The notes: generated from the sequence alone by a model not told the origin. Shown: positions 1 to 8,794, numbered from the stretch's first letter. The stretch is DNA of 64,000 bases from Natronoglycomyces albus (GCF_016925535.1 NZ_CP070496.1:868001-932000), one strand, 5' to 3'. Numbers and translations are program-made.

Positions 1-269
1 AGAGTCTAGGCGGGCTCGGGCTTGCTTTGTGGCCGCCCGGCGGGTGAGACCGGGTTGTGCGTCGTCCTCCGCCAGGGAGTTCTAAGTCTCACTAGAGCCG
101 CGCAGAGCCAGTCTGGCCCGGCCCGCGAGGGGGACGTTGAGGTAGAAGGGAGACAAAAGGGGATATGTTCCTGGGGTGCGTGTCACCTTTGTGGCCCGGT
201 TGAGCAGGGGCGCGACAAGAACACGGCCCAGGCAGTCGCGTTCTGTACAGATATCAGGTAGAGTCGAAG

Positions 270-298
270 TTGGCTCATGGAAGTCACCCGGCTACATA
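270..298 (+). promoter_or_regulatory. Candidate promoter of the cold-shock gene
   Basis: TTGGCT (270-275) and TACATA (293-298) are separated by exactly 17 bases, a fair match to an actinobacterial housekeeping promoter. Transcription would begin near 305 and leave a 5' leader of about 75 bases before the gene at 382. The rest of 1-381 contains short open frames only, none with a ribosome site or a recognisable product. Confidence 0.45.
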
Positions 299-381
299 GC
301 GGGAGCGGCAACGATTCCTTAGCAAGTGCTTTGGCGTCGCCCTGAGTTTCAAATTAAGTTCTACACAAAGTGGTAAAAGTA

Positions 382-585
382 ATGGCGCAAGGCACCGTTA
401 AGTGGTTTAACGGCGACAAAGGCTTCGGATTCATCGCTCCCGATGGAGACGGACCGGACGTATTCGTTCACTTCTCAGCAATCTCCGGTTCGGGATTCCG
501 CACCCTGGAAGAAAACCAGCGGGTGGAGTTCGACATCGAGCAGGGTCAGAAAGGGCCGCAAGCGGCCAACCTGGCTAAGATCTAA
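382..585 (+). CDS. cspA: CspA-family cold-shock protein
   Basis: A 67-residue single cold-shock domain, the normal length for the family. It is expected to act as an RNA chaperone that binds single-stranded nucleic acid in the cytoplasm. RNP1-type KGFGFI and RNP2-type DVFVHFSAI motifs are both intact, and the protein opens with [10 protein letters not shown], the typical family start. For that reason ATG 382 is chosen over the in-frame GTG at 370, which would add four non-conserved residues. The gene stands alone, with a promoter-like sequence upstream and a strong hairpin terminator downstream. The ribosome site is weak (A-rich, without a clear GGAGG). Confidence 0.95.
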   Translation: MAQGTVKWFNGDKGFGFIAPDGDGPDVFVHFSAISGSGFRTLEENQRVEFDIEQGQKGPQAANLAKI

Positions 586-664
586 TAAACTAGGTAGTTC
601 GTTGTGGTTGCAGCCTACCTAGGATTCTCTCCTAGCGTTTAGCTAAGGACCTTGACTGAATTGC

Positions 665-701
665 AAAAGCCTGGAAACGCATCGCGTTTCCAGGCTTTTT
701 T
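665..701. terminator. Bidirectional terminator between cspA and the defence-like operon
   Basis: A perfect 16-base inverted repeat (665-680 and 684-699) with a 3-base loop. It has a T run on the + side and the complementary A run on the other. It lies between two convergent genes, the cold-shock gene and the gene ending at 715, so it can end transcription from both directions. Confidence 0.9.
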
Positions 702-714
702 GCGTGTGGGCGTA

Positions 715-2241
715 CTATTTTGTTTCGCGTGATTTTAACCGCGCGAATCCGCCCGCCAAAGGACGAAGGAGTTCGAGAAGACCTGAAATCGCATCTTCTT
801 GCGACTGCGGCAATGGATCAGGCGCGAAATGCATGAGTTCATTGCGGGCATCGCAAACTGTCTTGATCAGCCCCACCAGGTGATTCTTGTTTACGTTCCA
901 CCCCAGCTTCTGCCATAGGTCAGTCTTTTTGAAGATATATTCATAGCTGCCAAAACTGATGTCATCGATCTTGTTGACCGCGTCGGGATGAAGTAGGTGC
1001 GGCTTAACCTCCTCAAGGGTCAAATGCCGTTTTACGGTATTACGCAACAGGATTTCGGCTTCCTCTATGTCGATGAAGGGGCGGACGATGGCGTGAAAAC
1101 GGTCGGCCAGGTCAGCGGCCGTGATGATTCCGCTAACCCCTCCCTTGTCGTTGGTGAGGAAGACGAATCCGTGTTGCACGATCACGTCGGCCTTATCCCG
1201 GACATCGGCGTCTGGCCGGACGGTCTCGGGAGTGTAGAGCGCATCGCGCAACGTGGGTTCCCGCCGCGCCAGCCGAGCCCGGCCGATGCTGTCCCAGCTG
1301 ACGGCTCCGAGTAGGTGTTTCTTGTCGTTGACCACCGCGAGCTGAGAGAATCGCTTCTCCGTCATCCGCGACATGGCCAGATCGAGATTCTGCCCAAGGC
1401 GGATGGTGACAATCGGGGACGCGATGCTGCTGACCGGCTGCGTCATGCGGGGGGACGAGAGCGTTTCTTGCGATTGATCGTCACCACAACCCGATGGGGA
1501 CTGCCGCGCCTTGACAATCGCGACCTCGTTCTCCAGCTTCGGCGGTTGGGCGAACGGCGGCCTAGTGCTGAGCTCGGACGTGGCGAGGCCATGGTTGATC
1601 GCAGACACTGCCGAGTCGGTGCGACGTTCGAACCCCCAGGTTCGCAAAAGCGCGCGGATGGTGACCGTCAGCGGCTTCTCAGGGGGCTGATTGAACGCCG
1701 CCTTAATCAGCAACTCTGGTGTTTGATACACCTGGTCTTGTCGGCCTGGGTCGTATCCGATGGCGACGAATTCGGCCAGACGATCGGCAATATGCGCATC
1801 CTCAACTCGCGCGACTCCCATCACACTGCGGACGGCACCACGAATGTCACTGCCGAAAGACGACACAGGAGCCTTGACGGTCAACCACTCGACCGGCCTC
1901 GCATGTCGCATTTCAGGAGGCTGTGACGCGTCATATGTGTAATCGCCGGTCACACGTCCGATCGACACTCGCGGTGGAGAACTCTGGCAGCACATGACAA
2001 CCAAGTCGCCGGGCCTGATGTGGGTGTAGAAAGCCCATAGTTGAGATGCCCAGGCCGCTACGACGTCTTCGTCTCGCGAAGGTTCGTCGGCGGCCAGAGC
2101 GAAATGCAAAGCCTCGCGGCTTTCGAACCCGCGCAAGTCGCCGATGTTCTCCCATGCCACGATCGCTCGACCCATTTCCAACGAAGCTTCGACGCGCTCG
2201 GTGAGGTTAAAGCTGATCAGCCATACCGATTGTGATCCCAT
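715..2241 (-). CDS. EVE/PUA-like, tandem CBS, HEPN-type protein; last gene of a putative defence operon
   Basis: A 508-residue protein read as three parts. Residues about 5-150 resemble EVE/PUA-like modified-base readers (aromatic-rich WAFYTHIRPGDLV, then IGRVTGDYTYD and a conserved HARPVEWL). Residues about 262-380 form a CBS pair. Residues about 390-508 are helical and contain R-N-E-L-M-H near residue 465, the R-X4-H signature of HEPN ribonucleases. ATG 2241 is preferred to the upstream TTG 2253 because GGGAGAG sits just before it. It follows the ATPase gene by 22 bases on the same strand and is probably the effector of that cassette. The family as a whole is not recognised, and the domain calls come from motifs only. 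Confidence 0.7.
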   Translation of the reverse strand: MGSQSVWLISFNLTERVEASLEMGRAIVAWENIGDLRGFESREALHFALAADEPSRDEDVVAAWASQLWAFYTHIRPGDLVVMCCQSSPPRVSIGRVTGDYTYDASQPPEMRHARPVEWLTVKAPVSSFGSDIRGAVRSVMGVARVEDAHIADRLAEFVAIGYDPGRQDQVYQTPELLIKAAFNQPPEKPLTVTIRALLRTWGFERRTDSAVSAINHGLATSELSTRPPFAQPPKLENEVAIVKARQSPSGCGDDQSQETLSSPRMTQPVSSIASPIVTIRLGQNLDLAMSRMTEKRFSQLAVVNDKKHLLGAVSWDSIGRARLARREPTLRDALYTPETVRPDADVRDKADVIVQHGFVFLTNDKGGVSGIITAADLADRFHAIVRPFIDIEEAEILLRNTVKRHLTLEEVKPHLLHPDAVNKIDDISFGSYEYIFKKTDLWQKLGWNVNKNHLVGLIKTVCDARNELMHFAPDPLPQSQEDAISGLLELLRPLAGGFARLKSRETK

Positions 2242-2263
2242 GTTCTCTCCCAACCTGGCGGCC

Positions 2264-5200
2264 TTAGCGGTCGCGTCGCGCGATATCGAGGACGGTTTCA
2301 GCGCTCGGAGCGCTCGGCGGATGGTGGCTTAGACACATGGGGGAGGAGAGCTTAAGCAAAGACGTGCCCTCGCTACCCGCATAAAACTCGCCCCGCTTCA
2401 AACGCGAGATGTCGAGTACATCGCTGGTTTTCGACCGCGCCATCTCCTTCACTGAATCGATCTGGGTAGGACTGTTGAGATAACCGAAGTATTGGGTAGC
2501 CGCGTTGCCAACCACCGTGTTGTCGATGCCTTTCGGCGCTTGGGTCGCGAAGATGAGCCCAAGGCCGTACTTGCGTGCCTGCGAAGCGAGCAGTTTGGTC
2601 GAGGCCGTGCAAGGGGTGGACTTGCCCGATGGGACGAAGGTCTGTGCCTCATCGAGCACGAAGAGCGCCCCAAGGTCTGAGGTCGCCGGATGTCGTTTCG
2701 CCCAACCGAAAACCGCTAGCTGCAGCTGATTGACGAAGTGCTGCCGCTGCTCTTCACCCGAAAGACCAACCAGATTGACCACCGACACCCGCGCACGCCG
2801 ACCCGGCGCGGGACTCAGCAGTTCCGAAGGGTCCAGCGGCGTGCCGCTGCCGCCAAACAGCGGGTCGTTAATGGTCGCCGCCTGCAGATTCTGCGCCATC
2901 GCATGCGCGTGCTCCTCAGCCTTCGCCAACTCCACTACGCCCTCAGGCAGCTCGTTGAGCATGGCGATGAAAGCGCGCAGATGGCCAGAAGGATCGCGCC
3001 GGGCAAAGTGAGCCACCGCCGAACGCAAGACAGCTTCCCGCACCGCCGCGTCCTTTGTAGCGCGCCGACTGCCCGCACGCGGGGCTAGCACCTCCATAGC
3101 TGAGTCCACCGCATCGGTGAACTCATCGGAATCCGCCTCGATACCACGAAAGTCCGGCAACGGCTGCAACGCCAAAGGGCGTCCCTGTGATCGGCCCGGC
3201 GTCCACACCAGTACCTCCGTGCCGCTCAGGTACCGTTCCGCGCGGTCGCCGTCCCCAGCTAGCCAGCCCTCAGGTCGAGTCGGCCACGCCTGGCCCAACC
3301 GGGCCAGGTCATTATTGGAGTCGACCACAATTGCCGAGACTCCACGCAAAGCGCACTCCTCGATGAGCCGCCGCAACAAGACAGTCTTTCCCGAACCCGA
3401 ACCGGCGAACACGGCTACATGCTTGCGTAGTGTCTCCAACGGGACCGTCATGGGCTTGCCTGATTTTTCATAACCAAGCGGGATGCCACTATCGTGGATG
3501 GCTTGTGATTCCGCCTGCTGAGTCTTAGATGAGGCGGTGCTCGCTGGGGAGGACCCGAACGGAGTCCAGTCACGTATGGCCGGGTCGCTCGGCGGGGTCG
3601 TGGGCATGGATGGGGTTTGAGGAGGATCGGCATCGGGCTCTGGCTGCGGTTCGCAAGGCGAGGCGTGGCCGGCCTCCTCACCGAAAATCTCACGGTACAG
3701 ACCTGTTGCGCTGGCTGGACGGTAGCGCCTGAGCCACGTTTGCCAGCCGGGAGGTCGCTCCCTTTCCAATTGCTCGAGAGCCTTCAGCGTGCGAATATCG
3801 TTGCCCATCTCATAGTCGATAAATCGGCCCCCAGCGTGCTTGAACTGTTCCAGGGCCGCCACGACGCCGGGAGTTTGACTCCAAGCCCCAGTGGCGACAA
3901 GCAGCGCACGTCTTTTCTTCGTGCCTGGGTCAACTTTGGCGGTCGTGCGCAGGAGGTTGATGCGATTGATGATGGCCCGGCCATGGTCGTGGGCGTTGAA
4001 ACCGATCGTCCAATGCAGCGGAGCGTCGGAGCCATCGTCCGCGTCAATGGAGAATTGCAGGTGCCATCCAAGAGGCTTTCTGCTTGGCTTGGCTCTCGTC
4101 AGCCGGTAGGACCCGGCTGGGAGCCCCCGTTCGCTCAGCATCGCCTCGACGCCACCGTGGAGAAGATCTGGGACGACAGAGTCTTCACTGTTCTTGTCGA
4201 GAACAGTTGAGATGTCCGCTTCGTTGCGATACCGCTGGAAGAGCGCTTCGACCGAAGCCACATCGTCTTCTGACGCGGCGTCTACCACAGGGTGCGAAGC
4301 ACGTGCGGCGTGCAGAATGGAATTGAGTTCGACGACCTGGCCCGATTCGACGCACTGGTCAATATGCAGCTGCACGACTTCCAGAAGTTTGCGCGCGCCG
4401 AACTCCACCGCGTCAGCGAAGGCCTCCGATGCCACTGGCCAGGTGCTGTATGGCGGGGTGAATCCGATCGATTGGTACACCGGCGCCAGGTATGAGCGCA
4501 CCATCGCGGCCGCAGCTTGCGGTGAGGGCAGAGGACCCAACTGGGAAGGCTCACGGAACCGGTGCCGCGCCGTGGCAACGGCATGCCGACGAAAGGCATC
4601 CCACATAGTCGGAAGACACGACAGGACCACGGCCGTATGACTCATGGTCTCGCGCACACTCATCAGGGCATTGCCAAAACGTGCCAGCGGGGCAGCCTCG
4701 AGGTCGGTTCCCGAACTGATTTGGCCGGTGGCTGTATGGGATTCCTCGGTCGTCTTATCGAACTGGTCGGCGCACAACAAGGTTGGACCGACCAGAGACA
4801 GCACTGTAGACAGCGCTTCGGCAAACCGGCGCGAATCCATATGCGATGGCGACATATGCCACTGCGATCGGTCGGTCACCAGATCGTCTTCGCCACGCAG
4901 GTAACTTTCGGCGACGTCGGCGATCGGGGATTCTTCGCAGTTGTAGACGGCCAGTGCCGCGAGTGTGTTCCCGGCGTCTTTCTTCACATGTGGGTGGGTG
5001 CGGCGCAGCGCGGTGACGAACTCGCCGACATGGTCGGCTCTGAGGCTTGCTCCCGACAAGACGGCCTTCGCCGTGTTCTCACTGACTTGGCATTGGTCGA
5101 GCAGCCTGCTGAGCAGAAAGTGGAGCTGGCTGTCGCCGTGTTCGTGTTGCTTGGAGAGACATTCGACCAAATACCCGCGAACCTCGTCCCAGAAATCTCG

Positions 5201-5479
5201 CTGTAGCCCCAGTTCCAAAATGAAAAAGAAGCCGTCGGCGCGTTGTATTCGCTGGCGGGCAATGGCCAGACAGTGTGACTTCCCCGCTCCCATATTGGCC
5301 ACGATGGGCAGCCCCAGTGGGTCCTTTCTCTCAATGGACTCGCTGATGGTGCGGTCGATGGCCAGTAGCGCCTCGGCGTTGATGTCGGGCACATGCGGTA
5401 CGTCGTCCCACACCCCGGAGCGGCTGACCGCCCAGCTGATACGGACCTCGCGCAGCGCGCGCAGCTGCTCTTGGCTCAC
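2264..5479 (-). CDS. Large double P-loop ATPase with C-terminal HerA/FtsK-type domain
   Basis: A 1071-residue protein. A first P-loop NTPase has Walker A NMGAGKSH near residue 65 and a Walker B-like LLCADQFD. A second, HerA/FtsK (DUF87-like) motor has Walker A AGSGSGKT near residue 693 and Walker B FVLDEAQ near residue 941. The middle, around residues 625-670, is low-complexity and Pro/Ser-rich, a likely linker. HerA motors commonly partner nucleases in anti-phage systems (established for HerA-Sir2, HerA-DUF4297 and Dnd-type systems); the N-terminal ATPase joined to it here is unusual. The GTG start overlaps the stop codon of the preceding gene as GTGA, which indicates translational coupling. 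Confidence 0.8.
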   Translation of the reverse strand: MSQEQLRALREVRISWAVSRSGVWDDVPHVPDINAEALLAIDRTISESIERKDPLGLPIVANMGAGKSHCLAIARQRIQRADGFFFILELGLQRDFWDEVRGYLVECLSKQHEHGDSQLHFLLSRLLDQCQVSENTAKAVLSGASLRADHVGEFVTALRRTHPHVKKDAGNTLAALAVYNCEESPIADVAESYLRGEDDLVTDRSQWHMSPSHMDSRRFAEALSTVLSLVGPTLLCADQFDKTTEESHTATGQISSGTDLEAAPLARFGNALMSVRETMSHTAVVLSCLPTMWDAFRRHAVATARHRFREPSQLGPLPSPQAAAAMVRSYLAPVYQSIGFTPPYSTWPVASEAFADAVEFGARKLLEVVQLHIDQCVESGQVVELNSILHAARASHPVVDAASEDDVASVEALFQRYRNEADISTVLDKNSEDSVVPDLLHGGVEAMLSERGLPAGSYRLTRAKPSRKPLGWHLQFSIDADDGSDAPLHWTIGFNAHDHGRAIINRINLLRTTAKVDPGTKKRRALLVATGAWSQTPGVVAALEQFKHAGGRFIDYEMGNDIRTLKALEQLERERPPGWQTWLRRYRPASATGLYREIFGEEAGHASPCEPQPEPDADPPQTPSMPTTPPSDPAIRDWTPFGSSPASTASSKTQQAESQAIHDSGIPLGYEKSGKPMTVPLETLRKHVAVFAGSGSGKTVLLRRLIEECALRGVSAIVVDSNNDLARLGQAWPTRPEGWLAGDGDRAERYLSGTEVLVWTPGRSQGRPLALQPLPDFRGIEADSDEFTDAVDSAMEVLAPRAGSRRATKDAAVREAVLRSAVAHFARRDPSGHLRAFIAMLNELPEGVVELAKAEEHAHAMAQNLQAATINDPLFGGSGTPLDPSELLSPAPGRRARVSVVNLVGLSGEEQRQHFVNQLQLAVFGWAKRHPATSDLGALFVLDEAQTFVPSGKSTPCTASTKLLASQARKYGLGLIFATQAPKGIDNTVVGNAATQYFGYLNSPTQIDSVKEMARSKTSDVLDISRLKRGEFYAGSEGTSLLKLSSPMCLSHHPPSAPSAETVLDIARRDR

Positions 5480-6147
5480 AGTGGGCCTCCTATTGCTATG
5501 AGGTGTTTGTCTTCACCGCCGACAACGATGGCTGCCGCCCGGTCCTGTGGGGTGAGGGTCTTTTGATTTACCTCGGGAATGAGGTCGATTCTGCGAGCCC
5601 GGAAGAGCTGTCGCAATAGATCGTCTACTGTGCTGCGTTCGCCGGCGAGCTTGGAACGAAGCTGATGCAGTTGGACCCACGAACCGGGTGCCTCGGCCAG
5701 GCTCTCGTAGGCGGTGAAGAGCGCGGTGTCATTTGCGTGACCTGTGGTCGCTTCTGGTTCTGGGGCTGGCGTGGGGTCTGAAGGTGGGGCTGATTCGGTG
5801 TGGGCCGCCGTCGCGATATCGGCCAGATGGACGTTCATGGCTCGCATATGGGCGGCGAAGGCATTGCGCAGCGCGTAGTCGATCCGTTGTTGACGGGGTG
5901 TGCCCTTGGGTGCGGGGCTGCTCATTTCCTGTTCGACCCGGTGCCAGCCCTCATCGGTCAATTCACAGTGGAATGTTCGCCCGACTTTTCGGCTGGCGAT
6001 GTAACCACTCTTTTCCAAGCGAACACGTTGCTTCCCGACAATGGTGAAACCGAACTGCTTTTCGAAGTCGGTATTGGAGATCTCGTCTCGAACGAGCATG
6101 AGCGCCAATAGCGCGTAGAAGTCGGCTCGGCTCAGTTGTGTCTGCAT
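5476..6147 (-). CDS. Winged-helix protein, first gene of the putative defence operon
   Basis: A 223-residue cytoplasmic protein. Residues about 5-80 look like a winged helix-turn-helix, with DFEKQFGFTIVGKQRVRLE as the recognition region and YIASRKVGRTFHCELTDEG as the wing. A variable Pro/Ala-rich stretch lies around residues 115-140, and a second short helical region at the C-terminus may be another wHTH. ATG 6147 has AGGA about nine bases upstream. It is the promoter-proximal gene of a three-gene operon and overlaps the ATPase gene by four bases. It could be a DNA-binding subunit of the complex or an autoregulator. Confidence 0.7.
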   Translation of the reverse strand: MQTQLSRADFYALLALMLVRDEISNTDFEKQFGFTIVGKQRVRLEKSGYIASRKVGRTFHCELTDEGWHRVEQEMSSPAPKGTPRQQRIDYALRNAFAAHMRAMNVHLADIATAAHTESAPPSDPTPAPEPEATTGHANDTALFTAYESLAEAPGSWVQLHQLRSKLAGERSTVDDLLRQLFRARRIDLIPEVNQKTLTPQDRAAAIVVGGEDKHLIAIGGPL

Positions 6148-6525
6148 GGTGATCCTGTTTCACGAGGTAATAGATGGAGGCAGGGCTTTTCTTGGGGCAC
6201 AAGTGATTGCCATAAATAAGGGCGGGACTGTCGGCATGGTATCGAAGAAATCGCAGGTGCGCATGGCTCGTTTGGTGAGACCCACAAAAGCACTGGGACG
6301 CACTGATGAGGGCTAATCGCATGTAGGAAGATGTCTTTCGCACGGACTCGAACACGAATACTCGCTAGTACCGCCAACGCAGACGCTCTTTTGTCAGATA
6401 CTTTTCAGTGCCCAATATTTTGGGCCGGGGTAGGTGGTTTTCGGTTTACAAGGGCCAGATTTCCGCATGAGGGCAGGCGGCCCCAGGGAAGGTTGTGGCC
6501 GCATTGGCCCGGTGGCAGTAGACCG
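6148..6525. other. Intergenic region with no supported gene
   Basis: This separates the minus-strand operon from the plus-strand WXG-like gene. The open frames are short and poor in coding signal. It must hold the operon promoter, but no convincing -35/-10 pair was found. Confidence 0.5.
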
Positions 6526-6671
6526 ATGAGTAGCCGTGTGATCGTTCCCAGCGGGTGGACGGCCCTACCATCGCCCGGTCGCGATGACCTGAGGAGTGGT
6601 TTGGCGATTGGGTCAAAGACCCCATTGGCGAGCTGGCAGGTGTCGCGATCGACGGCCTGCTTGCACTGGTC

Positions 6672-7613
6672 ATGCCACTTGACGATTTGTTGATGCTGGT
6701 CAGTGGAGACCCCGACTCAATGTCCGAGGCCGCAGATCCGTGGAACGAAGCCCGAGACCTGCTGGCCGTGGCCGGTCAAGAGACCGACAACATAGCGCTG
6801 ACATTTCTCTCTCAGTGCAGTAGTGAAGACACCTCACGGGCGCGTGAAGTCGTGCATGGCTTGGCCGAAGCGCTGCGCTCGATGGGGAAAATCAGTAGTG
6901 GAATCGTCGGTTTGCTGCGAGCGGCGCAATTCTTGGCTACCGCCACTTACGAGATCATCAAAGACATCTTGGCCGAGCTGGCCAAGTGGCTGATCATTAA
7001 GGGGCTCATCGCCCTGGCAGCGGCATACCCGACCGCTGGCGCCCCGATTGTCAAGTTTGGTATCGGTGCCAAGATCAAAAGCTTGCATGCGTTTCTAAAG
7101 GGCTACTCAAAGTATGACAAGGCCTCGGATGCGTATATGACTTTGAAAGAGGCGCTGCTGGAAGCAATGGGCGACTCCATTACCCAGAACCTGAACGATC
7201 TGGTTCGCGCTGTGGCCAGCGGGACCGTAGGAGACCTCATCGGTGACCTCCGCAGTGCGCCAGCGAATGCTGGCGAGCAGGACAACTCGCTGAAGGTCAT
7301 TGATGGCGACACATTCCGCAGTGCTGGAGAGGGTCTATCTGGCCTGGCAAGCGACATGGAACCCATCCGGGCTAAGGCGGCGGAGGTTCGGGTCATCGAT
7401 GTGACGTGGCGTCTGTGCGGACTGCAATTCGCTGCCGCGTACTTTGCGTTCCAAGATCTGATGGCCACGATGTTTCGTGATACGCCAGCGGCATATCTGC
7501 GAGGTTCGGAGAATCTGCACGGAATGGCGGAGTCGTGGGAAGAGGCGGATGCGCAAGGCGCGCAAGATCTCTTGGAATGCGAAGGAATGGAAGCGCTGGG
7601 CAACCTGAGTTAA
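6672..7613 (+). CDS. WXG100/ESAT-6-like helical protein, probably frameshifted near its start
   Basis: 313 residues from ATG 6672, almost wholly helical, with two WXG100-like segments: residues about 10-110 and about 205-305, the latter ending HGMAESWEEADA. Such proteins are usually substrates or scaffolds of type VII secretion and form N-terminal modules of actinobacterial toxins. No toxin domain or ESX gene is attached here. Coding signal clearly continues upstream in the same frame (EEWFGDWVKDPIGELAG, 6591-6641) until TGA 6585, with no usable start. A frame at ATG 6526 joins perfectly if one C is added near 6588. The native protein was therefore probably about 360 residues, and the gene may be a pseudogene or carry a sequencing error. 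Confidence 0.65.
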   Translation: MPLDDLLMLVSGDPDSMSEAADPWNEARDLLAVAGQETDNIALTFLSQCSSEDTSRAREVVHGLAEALRSMGKISSGIVGLLRAAQFLATATYEIIKDILAELAKWLIIKGLIALAAAYPTAGAPIVKFGIGAKIKSLHAFLKGYSKYDKASDAYMTLKEALLEAMGDSITQNLNDLVRAVASGTVGDLIGDLRSAPANAGEQDNSLKVIDGDTFRSAGEGLSGLASDMEPIRAKAAEVRVIDVTWRLCGLQFAAAYFAFQDLMATMFRDTPAAYLRGSENLHGMAESWEEADAQGAQDLLECEGMEALGNLS

Positions 7614-7821
7614 CTCTGATTTGACCAGTGGGTGCGGTGGGGCCGTGGCCCCTGGCATTGGCCCGCTCATGTGAGAGGGGGGCCGCGCCAATTGGGGCCT
7701 CGCCTATCGGCACTCCACCGGCGGCATTTGCCCCAGGACCAGGACTGACGCCAGCTAGAAGACAGACCTCAATGGCCAGTCGAAACACCCCAACCCGGCG
7801 TAAATAGAACGAGTCGAACTT

Positions 7822-7929
7822 CACTGAGGCCTATGCAAAAGGCACTTTCAGCGTTCTCGTCGGCTCGTTTACCTGCGTAAACTTCGCCTCCTGCGGCCTT
7901 GAATTTGCACTTTTGCATAAGCCTCACTG
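7822..7929. repeat. Palindrome-ended 108-base element, MITE-like
   Basis: The first 20 bases (7822-7841) match the reverse complement of the last 20 (7910-7929) with two differences, around a shared TATGCAAAAG. The interior is non-coding. This could be a small non-autonomous transposable element or a large hairpin. No second copy was found in the window. The rest of 7614-7936 shows no gene. Confidence 0.45.
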
Positions 7930-7936
7930 TTGGGCT

Positions 7937-8097
7937 GGGGTTTTTGTCCCTGAATGCGAAACCCGACAAAAAATGGCCCTACAGGGCCGGATTCAGCCGT
8001 TTCAGCCGAACAAACCGGACATGGTCGTATGTCCACAAAGAGCAATACCTGACCAACAAAAATGCTGGTCAGGTATGTTTTTCCTGCTGATTATTGC
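7937..8097. repeat. Left copy of the tRNA-Trp downstream flank
   Basis: About 160 bases nearly identical to 35060-35232, the sequence adjoining the 3' end of the intact tRNA-Trp gene. The right copy has an extra 11-12 bases; other differences are scattered. Both copies stop at TTATTGC, the junction with the tRNA 3' end. After that the left copy continues into unrelated DNA leading to the AbiE genes, which marks a recombination boundary. Confidence 0.8.
8045..8082 (+). terminator. Hairpin terminator in the left flank copy
   Basis: ATACCTGACC (8045-8054) pairs with its reverse complement at 8067-8076, followed by GTTTTT. The same structure recurs at 35179-35216. Confidence 0.65.
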
Positions 8098-8171
8098 CGG
8101 CCTTATCGATACCTATGCGAATTTGTTCCCCGGGTGAGAGCCGTGTGTGGCAACCTGGTGGCGAAAGAATC

Positions 8172-8197
8172 CATACCATAAATCAAAAAATGGTATG
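8172..8197. promoter_or_regulatory. Inverted-repeat operator of the AbiE operon
   Basis: CATACCAT (8172-8179) and ATGGTATG (8190-8197) form an 8-base inverted repeat 10 bases upstream of the AbiEi start. AbiEi antitoxins are known to bind inverted repeats in their own promoter and to repress it cooperatively, so this is the likely autoregulatory site. Confidence 0.65.
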
Positions 8198-8206
8198 ATT
8201 TTGTTC

Positions 8207-8794
8207 ATGACTTTCCAACTGGATGAACTTCCAGCCACGTTCACGCTCCCGGAGGTCATCGCCGCAGGAGGGTCCCGACGTGCGGTGTATTCATGGCGAG
8301 ATTCGGGGAAGGTCGTCCAGATCTCCCGAGGCGTGTACCGCAAAGCTGACGCGGCCGAGACCGCATACCTCGACGTCCTAGCAGCCGCTAGGCGCGCGCC
8401 GCGTGGGGTCGTTTGCCTGGTCTCAGCGTTGGCACTCCACGAGTTGACCGACGAGATCCCTCCAGCGGTGCAGCTAGCGGTGCCCAGGGGTGTCAATCCA
8501 CCCAGTATTACCTATCCGCCGGTAGAGACGCACCGGTTCGATGCAGCCACTTTTGACATCGGCAAACAGCTCTTCGACGTGGCGCCTGGAGAGTCGGTGA
8601 ACGTCTACTCGCCCGAGCGCGCCATCGCTGACGCGATGCGCCTTCGCCATCTGGTCGGGGAGAATGTTGCGCTCGCAGCGTTGCGGAGTTATCTCGCCGA
8701 GAAACGTGGTCAACCAGCGGAACTTATGAACGTTGCCAGGAGTCTCGGTCGCGCCTCCGTGTTGGCCGACGCGATGCGGGTGCTACTCAGCTGA
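8207..8794 (+). CDS. abiEi: AbiEi-type antitoxin and transcriptional repressor
   Basis: 195 residues from ATG 8207, close to the usual AbiEi length. The N-terminal region has the family winged-helix (TLPEVIAAGGSRRAVYSWRDSGKVVQISRGVYRK), followed by a C-terminal domain with YSPERAIADAMRLRHLVG. It is expected to repress its own operon and to counteract AbiEii in a type IV toxin-antitoxin system. An upstream in-frame ATG at 8147 would run through the inverted-repeat operator, so 8207 is preferred. Its TGA stop overlaps the AbiEii start as TGATG, so the pair is coupled. It lies between a duplicated tRNA flank and a tRNA-Trp fragment, which suggests mobility. Confidence 0.88.
   Translation: MTFQLDELPATFTLPEVIAAGGSRRAVYSWRDSGKVVQISRGVYRKADAAETAYLDVLAAARRAPRGVVCLVSALALHELTDEIPPAVQLAVPRGVNPPSITYPPVETHRFDAATFDIGKQLFDVAPGESVNVYSPERAIADAMRLRHLVGENVALAALRSYLAEKRGQPAELMNVARSLGRASVLADAMRVLLS

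Noticed and set aside
22-261. 79-codon frame at the left edge
   Set aside because: No ribosome site, no family features, and it lies in the upstream region of the cold-shock gene.
1315-1926. Plus-strand open frames over the EVE-CBS-HEPN gene
   Set aside because: Antisense shadows of a gene with clear domains and ribosome site; low-complexity translation and no starts with ribosome sites.
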